64,000 nt of DNA, taken from positions 1,966,554-2,030,553 of the forward strand of contig JAVDKL010000001.1 of assembly GCA_030849965.1 (NCBI GenBank), given 5' to 3'. Source of the stretch: Schauerella fraxinea (GTDB lineage: Bacteria; Pseudomonadota; Gammaproteobacteria; Burkholderiales; Burkholderiaceae_B). The position numbers were made by a program, and so were the translations under genes. The notes beneath the pieces are model-generated. The model made no database searches. It was given only the letters and a program-made list of their open reading frames with translations, and was not told the origin of the DNA. Positions 36,176-45,485 of the stretch are shown piece after piece. Every line of letters begins with the position of its first letter. The first letter of the stretch is position 1.

Positions 36176-37111
36176 ATGAACCCCAAGGAAATCGAGGCTT
36201 TCCGGGCAGTCATGCTGTCCGGCTCGATGACCGTGGCGGCGCGGGACATTCACACCACGCAGCCTAATGTGAGCCGGCTCATCGCGCATCTCGAATATCA
36301 GCTCGATATGAAGCTGTTCGAACGAGCCGGCAACAAACTCACGCCCACCGACGAAGCGATTGCCTTCTTCAAAGAGGTGGAGCGCTACTACCTCGGGCTC
36401 AAAACGCTCAAGGACACCGCGCACAACATCAAGCGCTTCGGCGCCGGACGCCTGCGTGTGGCCACCGCGCCCGCGTTGAGTGTGGGCTTTCTATCGCGCG
36501 TTGTGGCTGAATTCACTAAACACTGCCCAGGCGTCACGCTATCCATTCGTACCAATAATTCCGCCTCGATCGAGCATATGGTGGCCTCGCAACTGTGCGA
36601 CATCGGGCTGGCTGTGTATGCCGGCGTGAACGCGCAGAATGCCGTCATTGCCGAGAAGGTCGCCGACCCGCGCGGCGTGTGCGTGATGCCCGCCGACCAT
36701 CGGCTGGCCAACGCAAAAACGATCAAGGCCACCGACCTGGCCGGCGAGAGTTTCATCTCGCTCTCACATCACGATGGCATGCGCGAGCGCATCGATGCCG
36801 CCTTCGAAAGCAAGCGCGTATCGCGTCAGCTCACGCTTGAAGCGGACCTGTTGTCGTCGATCTGCAGCATGGTGGCGCATGGCCAGGGCGTGAGTGTGGT
36901 CAACCCGATCACCGTGCGAGATTTTCTGCACCTGAACATTGTGGTCAAACCGTTTACGCCGTCGATCGGCTTTCCGATCATCATGCTTACGCCCAGCCAC
37001 CGCCCCACCGGCGTGCTGGCGCGCACGTTTTCAGATGCCGTCCAGACGGTGCTGGCTGAAGATGGTCATGGGCTGGCGCGCGGCAAGCGGGCGCCGGGTT
37101 CGCAAAAATAA
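36176..37111 (+). CDS. LysR-family transcriptional regulator
   Basis: A 311-residue LysR protein: an HTH near 20-40 (MTVAARDIHTTQPNVSRLIA) and an effector domain from about residue 93. It starts 15 bases after ridA on the same strand, so it may be co-transcribed and control the upstream importer-oxidase operon. It resembles OccR/OoxR-type opine regulators in position, but no closer relation is claimed. Confidence 0.9.
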   Translation: MNPKEIEAFRAVMLSGSMTVAARDIHTTQPNVSRLIAHLEYQLDMKLFERAGNKLTPTDEAIAFFKEVERYYLGLKTLKDTAHNIKRFGAGRLRVATAPALSVGFLSRVVAEFTKHCPGVTLSIRTNNSASIEHMVASQLCDIGLAVYAGVNAQNAVIAEKVADPRGVCVMPADHRLANAKTIKATDLAGESFISLSHHDGMRERIDAAFESKRVSRQLTLEADLLSSICSMVAHGQGVSVVNPITVRDFLHLNIVVKPFTPSIGFPIIMLTPSHRPTGVLARTFSDAVQTVLAEDGHGLARGKRAPGSQK

Positions 37112-37182
37112 CGCGCCACAGCTTTACAGGCGACCCACCCGAAAGTTTTTATCCTGCCCGCATTCCATCCCAATCAGGTGGG

Positions 37183-38478
37183 TCAGAAACGACTACCGAA
37201 AAAGTGTGACAGACTTGCGCCCGCCTCGTAGCCGACGCTGCGAATCCGCCGGCCGACCGCGCGCCGTGCATCCGTCAAAGGCAAGGGAAGGTCTTCATCG
37301 CTGCGATGCCCCAACGTCAATTCGGCTAGTACTTTGCCGAACACCGTGCCGGGCGCGATCCCGCGGCCGTTGTAGCCGCTGATCGACACCATATTCGGCC
37401 CCAATCGATAAAAGCGCGGCAGTGCATTCGACGTCATCCCGATCCAGCCGTACCACTGATAATCGAACGACACGGGTGCCAGTTGAGGAAACAGTTTGGC
37501 GAGCGCCCGGCGTCCCCAGTCATGATGAACACGCGCGCCGGCAGAACGCAGCGCGCCCACGCTGCCGAAGACCAAACGGCCCTGGTCATCCAGCCGAAAC
37601 GACGACAATACGCTGCGAGTGTCCCAGGCGCCTTGTCTGCCCGGCAGGATGGCCGCCCGCTGCGCGGCCGTGAGGGGCTGCGTGGCCATATTGAAGTAGG
37701 GCAGTCGAACCAGTTCGCCGGCGACGGTATCCGCCGCATTCAGGTGGGCACCGTAAGCGCCCGTGGCGACGATCACCGCATTCGCCCGAACCTCGATGCC
37801 ATCCGCTGTGGTCACGCACCAGGTGTTCGCCATGCGCGCAGTGTTTACGATCCGGGTCTGCGTGAAGATCTGTGCCCCAGCATCTGCTGCAGCGCGCGCC
37901 AGTCCGCGGGCGTAGGCGAGCGGCTGAATCGTGCCGGCACGCCGGTCCAACAGTGATCCCCGATAGGCCTGGGTGCCGAGCATCTGCGCCGTGCGCCGCG
38001 CGTCGATCAGTTCGACTGGCGCACCGAGCGCTTGCCACTGTCTGGCCCGCTCGGCGATCTCGCGCATCCCACCCGCCCCCACCGCGCAATGCAACGTTCC
38101 CTGTTCGACGGCCTCGCACGCGATATCGAAGCGGCGAACCAGATCGAACACCACACTCGGGCCCTGGCCGAGAAACGTCAGCAGCGCGCTGCCTTTCGCC
38201 TCGCCGAGCGCCTCTTTAACGGCGTGCGGTCTGACCCACATGCCTGCATTCACCAACCCCACATTGCGACCCGACCCCCCATGCCCGATATCCATATGCT
38301 CGAGCACGGCCACCTTGGCACCCTGCTGCGCAAGATGCAGGGCCGCCGAACAGCCGGTGTAACCACCGCCGACGATGGCGACGTCCACGGTGATGTTCCG
38401 CGACAAGGTCGAGCCCGTTTGAAATGGCGGCGCGGTGGCCTCCCATAATCCGCGCGTACCGCTACCATCATTCACCAT
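37183..38478 (-). CDS. FAD-dependent amine oxidase (PuuB/DadA type)
   Basis: A 431-residue DAO-fold protein with LWEATAPP near the N-terminus followed by VAIVGGGYTGCSAALHLAQQ (FAD-binding), then GRNVGLVNAG, VIVATGAYG and the C-terminal GYNGRGIAPGT. This order matches gamma-glutamylputrescine oxidoreductase and glycine/D-amino-acid dehydrogenases. Possible starts are ATG 38478 (GGGAA upstream) or ATG 38493. It follows a Bug receptor gene on the same strand by 55 bases, suggesting the receptor brings in its substrate or a related acid. Confidence 0.88.
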   Translation of the reverse strand: MVNDGSGTRGLWEATAPPFQTGSTLSRNITVDVAIVGGGYTGCSAALHLAQQGAKVAVLEHMDIGHGGSGRNVGLVNAGMWVRPHAVKEALGEAKGSALLTFLGQGPSVVFDLVRRFDIACEAVEQGTLHCAVGAGGMREIAERARQWQALGAPVELIDARRTAQMLGTQAYRGSLLDRRAGTIQPLAYARGLARAAADAGAQIFTQTRIVNTARMANTWCVTTADGIEVRANAVIVATGAYGAHLNAADTVAGELVRLPYFNMATQPLTAAQRAAILPGRQGAWDTRSVLSSFRLDDQGRLVFGSVGALRSAGARVHHDWGRRALAKLFPQLAPVSFDYQWYGWIGMTSNALPRFYRLGPNMVSISGYNGRGIAPGTVFGKVLAELTLGHRSDEDLPLPLTDARRAVGRRIRSVGYEAGASLSHFFGSRF

Positions 38479-38533
38479 CGATTCCCGACCCATCAACGTT
38501 GCCGCATCGCTTACGGTTCATCAGCCTCAGCCC

Positions 38534-39502
38534 TCATTGGCTTTGCAAGTTGTTATCCCGAATGAATTTGCCCCACTCCACCGATTCGGCCATCGCTCGG
38601 GCTTGAATCTGCGCACCGCTGGTTTTCATTGGCACCAGGAACAGTTCGTCCATTCGCTGCTGCGTGGCGGGGTCGTTCACAAACGCTTTTACCCCTTCGT
38701 CCAGGCGCGACACGATGTTATCCGGAATCCCCTTGGGACCGATCAACGCATACCAACCCGGCATCGGCGGCAGATCGATCTGTTGCTCGGCGCTTGTCGG
38801 TACATCGGGCAGCGCCGCGATACGCTTGTTTCCCAGTACCGCAAGCGCGATCACATCGCCATTCTTGATTTGCGATAGCGCGGTATTCACAACGCTGACC
38901 ATGGCATCCACCTCGCCGGACATCACACCGGTCATCGCCGGCGCCGAGCCCTTGTAGGGCACATGCGTCAAGCTGATCCCGGTCTTGGCGGCCAACATCT
39001 CCATCGTCAGATGCGTCATGTTGCCCACGCCGGCGCTGCCGAACGTCATGGCCTTGGGCTTGGCCCGCGCACGCTCGATGAACTGCGCGAGGGTTTTGAT
39101 GCCGCTGGCCTTGCTCACCACAAGCACGTAAGGGGTGTCCGCAACCGGCGCGATATACGTAAAGTCGTCCGTTTCGTAGGGCACGGAGGGATAGACATGT
39201 TTGTTGAAACTCACCTGCGACACCCCGGCCAGGGCGATCGCATACCCGTCCGGCGGCATGCCCGACAACGACGAAATGCCGATGATGCCATTGGCGCCGG
39301 CGCGATTCTCGACCACGATCGACGCTCCCAACGTTTTGCCCATGCTCTGCGCCATCAGACGCGCAAGCACATCGCCGCCCGATCCCGCAGACTGGGGCAC
39401 GATCAAACGAATCGGCCGATCCGGGAAGGTGTCCGCGTGTGCCAAGCCGGCCCCAACGGTCAGTACTGCGGCCGCCATCAGGCGGGAGAGTGTCTTGTAC
39501 AT
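38534..39502 (-). CDS. Bug-family tripartite tricarboxylate transporter receptor
   Basis: A 322-residue periplasmic receptor: a signal peptide (MYKTLSRLMAAAVLTVGAG, cleavage after AHA), then FPDRPIRLIVPQSAGSGGD and VVENRAGANG. The ATG at 39502 lies 8-9 bases after AGGGGAA; an in-frame ATG two codons upstream is too close to that site. In an operon with the FAD amine oxidase; divergent from the CocE-type hydrolase. Confidence 0.92.
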   Translation of the reverse strand: MYKTLSRLMAAAVLTVGAGLAHADTFPDRPIRLIVPQSAGSGGDVLARLMAQSMGKTLGASIVVENRAGANGIIGISSLSGMPPDGYAIALAGVSQVSFNKHVYPSVPYETDDFTYIAPVADTPYVLVVSKASGIKTLAQFIERARAKPKAMTFGSAGVGNMTHLTMEMLAAKTGISLTHVPYKGSAPAMTGVMSGEVDAMVSVVNTALSQIKNGDVIALAVLGNKRIAALPDVPTSAEQQIDLPPMPGWYALIGPKGIPDNIVSRLDEGVKAFVNDPATQQRMDELFLVPMKTSGAQIQARAMAESVEWGKFIRDNNLQSQ

Positions 39503-39810
39503 GGTCATTTCCCCTGGGTTTTGTCGACGGCTCATACCCACCCTCACAGGTCGGCGAGCGCTGGAGGAAATCTTAAAGACGGGTCGCGAAAAATCACAAT
39601 ACGCAATGTGGAAGGATGCATAAGGCGCGGCTATACAACGTCAGGGAATACCCATGGCGTTGATCTCGTCACGACGCGTCAACCCGCGTTCTGGTTTACG
39701 CACAGTGGCGCTATTCATCGCTTCCGCCTATGCATGCTTCCAGATTTCGTATTTATCACTTGGCCGGCATCGTCATTAAGATTTCTCGTGCATTTACTGA
39801 GCCCCGAAAC

Positions 39811-41676
39811 ATGACCGACTCCGACCGATACAGCGACGCGTGGATTGAACGCCCGAGCACCTATTTTGAACGCCGTCCGCCCACCTTTAAGTGTCCCGCA
39901 GCGCCCCGGTCGCACTATTTGCACATGCCGGATGGCTGCCGGCTCGCCGTCGACATTTTCTTGCCTTGCATGCAGGACGGCCAGACCGCAACAGGTACAT
40001 TTCCAACGCTGGTTATCTTCACACCGTACAACCGGCGATTCGATCTCAAGCAGCCGGGCGCCGAGCCCAGTCCAAACACGGCGATCTATCGCGACATGTT
40101 CGTCCCCCGGGGCTACGCGCTCGTGGTGGTGGATGTGCGTGGCACGGGCGCCAGCTTCGGCACGCGAGACAGCATGCGCTCGCCGAGAGAGCGCGATGAT
40201 TCGTACGAGGTGGCACAGTGGGTCAGCAGTCAGGACTGGTGCAACGGCGCGATCGGCTCAACCGGCATCTCTTACCTGGGCGCAGCGGCGTGCTTTTTTG
40301 CAAGCACAGGTCACCCGGCCATCAAAGCCATTGCGCCGCTCTTCGGCATCTCAGATCTGTACAGCGAGCAGCTCTACCCCGGCGGCATGTTGTCGCGAGT
40401 GTGGGTCGAGGCCTACGACGATCTGATGGCTGCGCTCGATCATGCCAATCGCGGGCTCGCCTCGCGTTTTGCCTACTTCAACGACCCGAGCTTCAATGGC
40501 CCCGCGCCCGTCGACGACGATAACGATGCCGTCGCGCTCAACGATGCCTTGATCGCCCACCGCGACAACTTCCGCTTGAAGGAGCTTGCGCCGGAGCTCC
40601 TCTATCGCGAGAAGCCGCTCAGCTATGACGAGCACATCGACTCTTCCAGCTTCAGCCCGTATCGCTATGTTGATCTGATCCCGCCCGACGTGGCCGTGTA
40701 CTCAGTATCGGGTTGGTACGATGGTGCCGGCTATGCCAATGGCGCGATTTCGCGATTTCTGTCGCTCCCGAATCGCGATAAGCACCTGCTGCTGGGCCCG
40801 TGGGATCACGGCGCCAGAACGAACATCTCGCCGTGGCGGGATCGTGCGGGCGCAGCGTTCTGCATGTATGGCGAACTGTTGCGGTTCTTCGATCGGCACC
40901 TGCTCGGCATGCACGCCGAAGCCGCGCGCGAGGCACCGGTCCATTACTACAGCGTGCATGACGATCGCTGGCATAGTGCGCAAACATGGCCGCCTGAGCA
41001 CGCGATCGAAAAACTGTGGCTCGACGAATCCGAGCAACTGTGCGCGACGCCGCCCAGTGCGTCACCCTCTGACCCCAAGCCGGCCCGCGACATCCAGGTG
41101 CGGTTTGACTGGAGTAGCGGGCAAAATACCCGATACGAGCGATTGGGCGCGAAAAGTGTGGATCATTACTACGCTGACTGGAAACAAAGAGAGCAACAAC
41201 TCGCGGGATTCAGCACGGCGCCTCTGCCCCGCGATCTGCCCTTGGTTGGCCACGTGGTGGCGAATCTCCATCTCGCGGCGTCGCAATCCGACTGCGCACT
41301 CTTTCTGTATCTAAGCGAGATCACGGAAGATGGCGAGTTTCACTACATCACTGAGGCGCTGATCAGGGCACGTCACCGCAAGGTCGTCGCCAGCCCCGAA
41401 AACTACACGACCACGTGGCCCTTCCACAGCTTCAGCGAAGACGACGCTGAGAACCTGACGCCTGGCGTGCCGGAATGGATTCGTTTCGCCTTCCTGCCCA
41501 TCGCCTGGACCCTTAAAGCGGGCAGCCGCCTTCGGCTCTCCATCGCCGGCGCGGACCAGGAGCACTTCCCGCAGGTGCCGCCCGGCCGTCCCCCACGGCT
41601 GAGCATCACCCTGGGTGGCGAAAACGGCTCCCATATCGAGATGCCGGTAGCGACCGGGCAAGCACCAGCGAATTGA
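39811..41676 (+). CDS. CocE/NonD-family hydrolase
   Basis: A 621-residue alpha/beta hydrolase with the CocE layout: catalytic serine in GISYLG (Ser154), VSGWYDG with the likely catalytic Asp, GPWDHG with the likely catalytic His, and a C-terminal jelly-roll (about 400-621). Members are serine esterases or amidases/X-Pro peptidases. No signal peptide from the ATG at 39811; a longer in-frame reading from 39730 adds 27 unlikely residues. Flanked by regulator and transport genes, it may release an acid that the Bug/oxidase genes handle. Confidence 0.9.
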   Translation: MTDSDRYSDAWIERPSTYFERRPPTFKCPAAPRSHYLHMPDGCRLAVDIFLPCMQDGQTATGTFPTLVIFTPYNRRFDLKQPGAEPSPNTAIYRDMFVPRGYALVVVDVRGTGASFGTRDSMRSPRERDDSYEVAQWVSSQDWCNGAIGSTGISYLGAAACFFASTGHPAIKAIAPLFGISDLYSEQLYPGGMLSRVWVEAYDDLMAALDHANRGLASRFAYFNDPSFNGPAPVDDDNDAVALNDALIAHRDNFRLKELAPELLYREKPLSYDEHIDSSSFSPYRYVDLIPPDVAVYSVSGWYDGAGYANGAISRFLSLPNRDKHLLLGPWDHGARTNISPWRDRAGAAFCMYGELLRFFDRHLLGMHAEAAREAPVHYYSVHDDRWHSAQTWPPEHAIEKLWLDESEQLCATPPSASPSDPKPARDIQVRFDWSSGQNTRYERLGAKSVDHYYADWKQREQQLAGFSTAPLPRDLPLVGHVVANLHLAASQSDCALFLYLSEITEDGEFHYITEALIRARHRKVVASPENYTTTWPFHSFSEDDAENLTPGVPEWIRFAFLPIAWTLKAGSRLRLSIAGADQEHFPQVPPGRPPRLSITLGGENGSHIEMPVATGQAPAN

Positions 41677-41685
41677 TCAGCCTTA

Positions 41686-42615
41686 TCAGGCGGGCGGGCG
41701 CAGCAGTTCGACGCCCTCCCATTTCGCGCTCTGCACCATGCGTTCAACCAGCGCCAGCACCGATGTTTCCACCGATGTACTAGCCAGGCTCAGCCGAGCC
41801 GAGTCGGACACGCACAAGCTCGCTCGGCGCGTCAACTGCACGTCGCTGATCCGCAAACTGATCAGCGTGTCGTCGTGCTCGCCTGCCAGCGACGACCACG
41901 GCAATATCGACCATCCCATGCCATCTCGAATCGCCGCCAGCAGGAACGAGACAGCGCTGCTTTCTGCGACCAGCGATTTCTTCAGGCCGGCCGCAGCAAA
42001 TGCGCGATCGGTAAGCACACGAATCGAGTTGGGAAAACTGGGCAGCAACAGCGGCAACTCCGCTACTTCGGCAAGCGTGATGCTTCGTCGCACGCCGCCG
42101 ATGGGACGCCCGACCAGCATCAGATGCTCTTCCAGCAAATTCACCACTTGCATATCGGTGCGGCCATCCACATCCATGGCGATGGCCATATCGAGTCGTT
42201 GTTGCGCCACCGCCTCGGCGAGATCGGCACTGGAGGCTTCGATGATCTCGAGAATGATGTCCGGATAGGCCGCCTGGATCTCTTTGACCAGAGGCAAGGC
42301 CAGCAACCGCGAGCAACTTGTGGGCATCCCGAATCGCACCTTGCCCGACGGCACCTCTTTCTTTCGACGTAGCGCCGCCTTGGTTTCGTCCATCTGACGA
42401 AGCACTTTCTTGGCTTGCAGATAAAGAACCTGACCGAGCTCGGTGGGCCGCGCGCCTTGTCGGCCGCGTATCAGCAACGGCGCTCCAACCTCGGCCTCAA
42501 GATTGGAGACATGCTGGCTCAGTGATGGCTGCGAGATATGCAATGCGTCGGCTGCAGCTGTCAGGCTCTGCATTTCGACGATGCTCACAAAGTAGCGTAG
42601 CTGGCGCAGATCCAT
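41686..42615 (-). CDS. LysR-family transcriptional regulator
   Basis: A 309-residue LysR protein beginning MDLRQLRYFVSIVEMQSL, with the HTH ALHISQPSLSQHVSNLE and an effector domain from about 90. This N-terminus is the CbbR/nac-like subgroup. The start at 42615 is canonical; upstream in-frame codons to 42654 are probably not used. It converges on the CocE gene and may regulate it or the oxidase gene upstream on the same strand. Confidence 0.9.
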   Translation of the reverse strand: MDLRQLRYFVSIVEMQSLTAAADALHISQPSLSQHVSNLEAEVGAPLLIRGRQGARPTELGQVLYLQAKKVLRQMDETKAALRRKKEVPSGKVRFGMPTSCSRLLALPLVKEIQAAYPDIILEIIEASSADLAEAVAQQRLDMAIAMDVDGRTDMQVVNLLEEHLMLVGRPIGGVRRSITLAEVAELPLLLPSFPNSIRVLTDRAFAAAGLKKSLVAESSAVSFLLAAIRDGMGWSILPWSSLAGEHDDTLISLRISDVQLTRRASLCVSDSARLSLASTSVETSVLALVERMVQSAKWEGVELLRPPA

Positions 42616-42747
42616 GGATTCAACGGGTGTTTGACGGCGAAGAACGTGCCGCACCTGAATCGACGAATCGCAGCGATCTCGAACGAATCCATCACGTGGG
42701 CAGCGTATGCCCGCAAGCTTACCAGCGTTGAGCGGTCATCCCATGCG

Positions 42748-43887
42748 CTACGCGGCCTTCGTGCGCCAGGCATCATGCCCGAACCGCGCTGGCGACAGCC
42801 CCTCGATCGGCACCTTGCTCGCACCGTCCAGCACCAGCTCCGACACCGCGCGGCCCGATGCCGGCCCCAACTGAAAGCCGCTGGCCGAAAACCCGCAGGC
42901 ATAAACCAGCTTCGGCAAGGTAGTGCTAAAGCCGATTACCGGTAGCTTGTCAGGGGTGAAGCCCTCCACACCCGACCATGCCCGATTGAGCGACACGTTC
43001 TTCAAAAACGGAAAGAGGTCCGTCACGATGCGTGCGCTATTGGCCAGTCGCGAAAAGTCGAGCTCCGCATGCGCAGCGTCGATATCGACTTCACAGTGCA
43101 ACTCGCCCCCGATCACGACCGTGCCGTTGTCGTACTGCTTGAATGACAGGCCGCGCGATGTCGCGCCTACAACCGGATCCACAAAGTGCGGCAAGCGCTG
43201 CGTGACCATCAGCATCAACCCACCGGGCTCAACAGGTATTGTCTCGCCCAGGTCGTGCGCAAGCCGGCCGGACCAGGCCCCTGCGGTCATCACCATGTAT
43301 TCGGCGCCTACCGTGCCTTCGGGCACGCCCACGACCCATTTGCTGCCCTGCTGCGTCATGCTTGAGACGCGCCAGTTCTCGATAAACGTGGCGCCTAATT
43401 TTTGCGCCTCGCGGCGAAACGCCGTCACCGAGCGATACGGCACCGCAAAGCCGTCGGATTCCACCCACACGGCGCCCGTTACGTGCGGCGATACCGCAGG
43501 CAAGATCTCGCGCGTTGTTGCGGCATCGATCAGTACTTCGTGGTGATAGCCATGCGACGCCAGCAGCGCCACCCGCTTTTGCAAAGTGACAATGTCGGCT
43601 TCGCTTTCTGCGACTTTGATCTGGCCGCCGGTATAAAAGCCCAGATCACGCCCGAAGGTTTGCGACAGCTCATGCCACAACGCACTCGACGCCAGCGTGA
43701 GCGGCATTTCCTGGATCGGGCGGCCCAGCGTGCGCACGCCGCCGGCATTGACGCCGGAGGCGTGTCGGCCGGGGTAATCGGCCTCAATCACCACCACACG
43801 CGCGCCGCGCTTGGCCAGGTGATAGGCCGTCGAACAGCCATGGATGCCCGCGCCGATAATGGCGACGTCGTATTCGGTATGCGACAT
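42748..43887 (-). CDS. FAD-dependent oxidoreductase (glycine/D-amino-acid oxidase type)
   Basis: A 379-residue DAO-fold flavoprotein: YDVAIIGAGIHGCSTAYHLA (FAD-binding), HASGVNAGGVRTLGR, MTAGAWSGRLA and the C-terminal FSASGFQLGPASGRAVSEL. It resembles sarcosine oxidase beta-subunit/D-amino-acid dehydrogenases. It is the third DAO-fold enzyme in the window and has its own gap on each side. Substrate unknown. Confidence 0.9.
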   Translation of the reverse strand: MSHTEYDVAIIGAGIHGCSTAYHLAKRGARVVVIEADYPGRHASGVNAGGVRTLGRPIQEMPLTLASSALWHELSQTFGRDLGFYTGGQIKVAESEADIVTLQKRVALLASHGYHHEVLIDAATTREILPAVSPHVTGAVWVESDGFAVPYRSVTAFRREAQKLGATFIENWRVSSMTQQGSKWVVGVPEGTVGAEYMVMTAGAWSGRLAHDLGETIPVEPGGLMLMVTQRLPHFVDPVVGATSRGLSFKQYDNGTVVIGGELHCEVDIDAAHAELDFSRLANSARIVTDLFPFLKNVSLNRAWSGVEGFTPDKLPVIGFSTTLPKLVYACGFSASGFQLGPASGRAVSELVLDGASKVPIEGLSPARFGHDAWRTKAA

Positions 43888-43992
43888 GGCGCGTTTCCCA
43901 AAGAAGAGAAGTTCACTCTACCCAAGGCGCGCGCGCCGATCCAATGCCAATATGCGCGGGAAGTATGTGGAAAATGTATGGTCGCTTAATCG

Positions 43993-44580
43993 TCAGGACG
44001 CTGCAGGCTTGGCAGCACTGATCACTTTCCCCGCAACCACGAAATTGCCAGCCCCCAGATGATGCAGCGTGTGCAATGACGCATTGGCATCGGAAAACTG
44101 CCAGTGCCCGCCACTGAACGCCAACGGATCGGCCGCCGCACTCACCACTTCGGCAAAGCACGTGTCGTATGCGTCTTCGGTATGGGCTTCGGGAATCAAG
44201 CGGCATTCCATCCATGCTGCGGCGCCGTCTTCGATCAACGGCACGCCGAGCACCGGGCCGTCAAACGACGCGATCCCGAATCGCTCGAACTTATCGCCCT
44301 CGCGGCCCGACACACTACCTACGGCATAGGTTTGCTGCACGAACGACGCTGTGGGGATGCACACGCCAAAGTGGCCGCTTGCTGCGATCAGTTCGCGCGA
44401 AAACGTGGCCTTATCGATCACGATCGCAATGCGCGGCGGGCTGAACTCTACCGGCATCGACCAGGCGGCCGCCATGATGTTGCGCTTGTCGCCATGCCGG
44501 CTCGTCACAAGCACCGTAGGCCCGTGGTTGATCAAGCGGCAAGCATGCGCCAGGGCGACGGGCTCAAATCGGCTTTGCAT
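43993..44580 (-). CDS. Flavin reductase family protein
   Basis: A 195-residue FMN-binding split-barrel protein: GPTVLVTSRHGDKRNIMAAA, FSPPRIAIVIDKATFS and HFGVCIPTAS. GAGGAG lies 8 bases before the ATG at 44580; an in-frame GTG at 44586 lies within that spacing. It is divergent from nemR across a 12-bp repeat array and operator, so it may belong to the NemR regulon and reduce flavin for, or together with, the NemA ene-reductase. Confidence 0.88.
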   Translation of the reverse strand: MQSRFEPVALAHACRLINHGPTVLVTSRHGDKRNIMAAAWSMPVEFSPPRIAIVIDKATFSRELIAASGHFGVCIPTASFVQQTYAVGSVSGREGDKFERFGIASFDGPVLGVPLIEDGAAAWMECRLIPEAHTEDAYDTCFAEVVSAAADPLAFSGGHWQFSDANASLHTLHHLGAGNFVVAGKVISAAKPAAS

Positions 44581-44608
44581 CGGCACTTCTCCTCAAACAT
44601 GGAAGGGT

Positions 44609-44740
44609 TACTAGACCGGTCGCTAGTTCGGTCACTAGACCGGCTAACAAGTCGGCTGATAAGTCGTCCACTTGGTCGGCTGCCAGGTCGGCCACCAAAT
44701 CGGTTACCAGATCCGCCACTAAGTCGGCTACTAGACGACT
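44609..44740 (+). repeat. 12-bp degenerate tandem repeat, eleven copies, ending in the nemR operator
   Basis: Eleven uninterrupted 12-base units fill the divergent region: TACTAGACCGGT, CGCTAGTTCGGT, CACTAGACCGGC, TAACAAGTCGGC, TGATAAGTCGTC, CACTTGGTCGGC, TGCCAGGTCGGC, CACCAAATCGGT, TACCAGATCCGC, CACTAAGTCGGC and TACTAGACGACT. The last unit is the left half of the 16-base operator at 44731, and units 1 and 3 contain TAGACCGG, a similar half site. The array could be a set of decayed operator half sites. Confidence 0.85.
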
Positions 44741-44746
44741 GGTCTA
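44731..44746. promoter_or_regulatory. NemR-type operator, copy 1 (nemR promoter)
   Basis: CTAGACGACTGGTCTA: outer arms TAGAC/GTCTA with a 5-base centre. It sits 22 bases before the nemR start, just upstream of TATATT (44756-44761), and is identical to the copy before nemA. The position suits autorepression. Confidence 0.75.
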
Positions 44747-44768
44747 TTCCACTGCTATATTCTCGATC

Positions 44769-45356
44769 ATGATGAAGAAACCCGCTGCCGACACGCGCCA
44801 GCACATCCTCGATGTGGCCAGATCGCTGATGACCGTAAAAGGCTACACCGCCGTTGGTCTCGGTGAACTGCTGAGCCAAGCCGGTGTGCCCAAGGGTTCG
44901 TTCTATCACTACTTCCGCTCGAAAGAGGAATTCGGCGAAGCCCTGCTGCACGCCTACTTTTCCAAATACCTGACGCGTGTGGATGCGCTGATGGCGGCCG
45001 ATGGCACGGGTGCCGAACGGATCGTTGGCTATTTTCAGTATTGGGCACGCACGCAAGGCACCGATGTGCTCGAAGGCAAATGTCTGGTGGTGAAACTGGG
45101 CTCGGAAGTCTGCGATCTCTCCGAAGACATGCGTGCCGTGCTCGATACCGGCACGCAGGCCATCGTGAAGCGTATCGCCAGTACCGTCGCCGAGGGGCAA
45201 GCCGACGGCTCGATCAAGTCGAAGGCCGATGCACGTGAACTCGGCGAATCGCTCTACCAGATCTGGCTCGGCGCCTCGTTGATGGCCAAGCTTGGAAAAA
45301 GCGAAGTGCCTTTTGCCAATGCCCTCGGCACCACGCGGCACCTGCTCACGCATTGA
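44769..45356 (+). CDS. nemR: NemR-like TetR-family electrophile sensor
   Basis: A 195-residue TetR protein: the HTH near 29-48 (VGLGELLSQAGVPKGSFYHY) and a C-terminal sensor domain. Residues known to matter in E. coli NemR are present at matching spacing: Cys105 (EGKCLVV), Cys115 (EVCDLS) and Lys174 (LMAK). In E. coli a Cys-Lys bond responds to hypochlorite and electrophiles and lifts repression. Start at the first of two ATGs (44769); TATATT lies only 7 bases upstream, so the message may be nearly leaderless. nemA and probably the flavin reductase gene are targets. Confidence 0.88.
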   Translation: MMKKPAADTRQHILDVARSLMTVKGYTAVGLGELLSQAGVPKGSFYHYFRSKEEFGEALLHAYFSKYLTRVDALMAADGTGAERIVGYFQYWARTQGTDVLEGKCLVVKLGSEVCDLSEDMRAVLDTGTQAIVKRIASTVAEGQADGSIKSKADARELGESLYQIWLGASLMAKLGKSEVPFANALGTTRHLLTH

Positions 45357-45365
45357 GCGCCCAAA

Positions 45366-45445
45366 AGTCTTTACTGCTCGAAGTTTTAACCGCTTCAAGT
45401 CTTAGCCGCCTGATGTCTTAGCCGCTTCGAGTCTTAACCCCCATT
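45366..45445 (+). repeat. 16-bp degenerate tandem repeat, five copies
   Basis: Units AGTCTTTACTGCTCGA, AGTTTTAACCGCTTCA, AGTCTTAGCCGCCTGA, TGTCTTAGCCGCTTCG and a partial AGTCTTAACC lie end to end between nemR and nemA, starting 9 bases past the nemR stop. Confidence 0.8.
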
Positions 45446-45485
45446 TATCGCTGGCGTCATCAGTACAAACGCCCTCGTGCAGAAT

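Noticed and set aside
44609-45445. CRISPR-like array
   Set aside because: Repeat units are 12 and 16 bases, contiguous and degenerate, with no unique spacers and no cas genes nearby.
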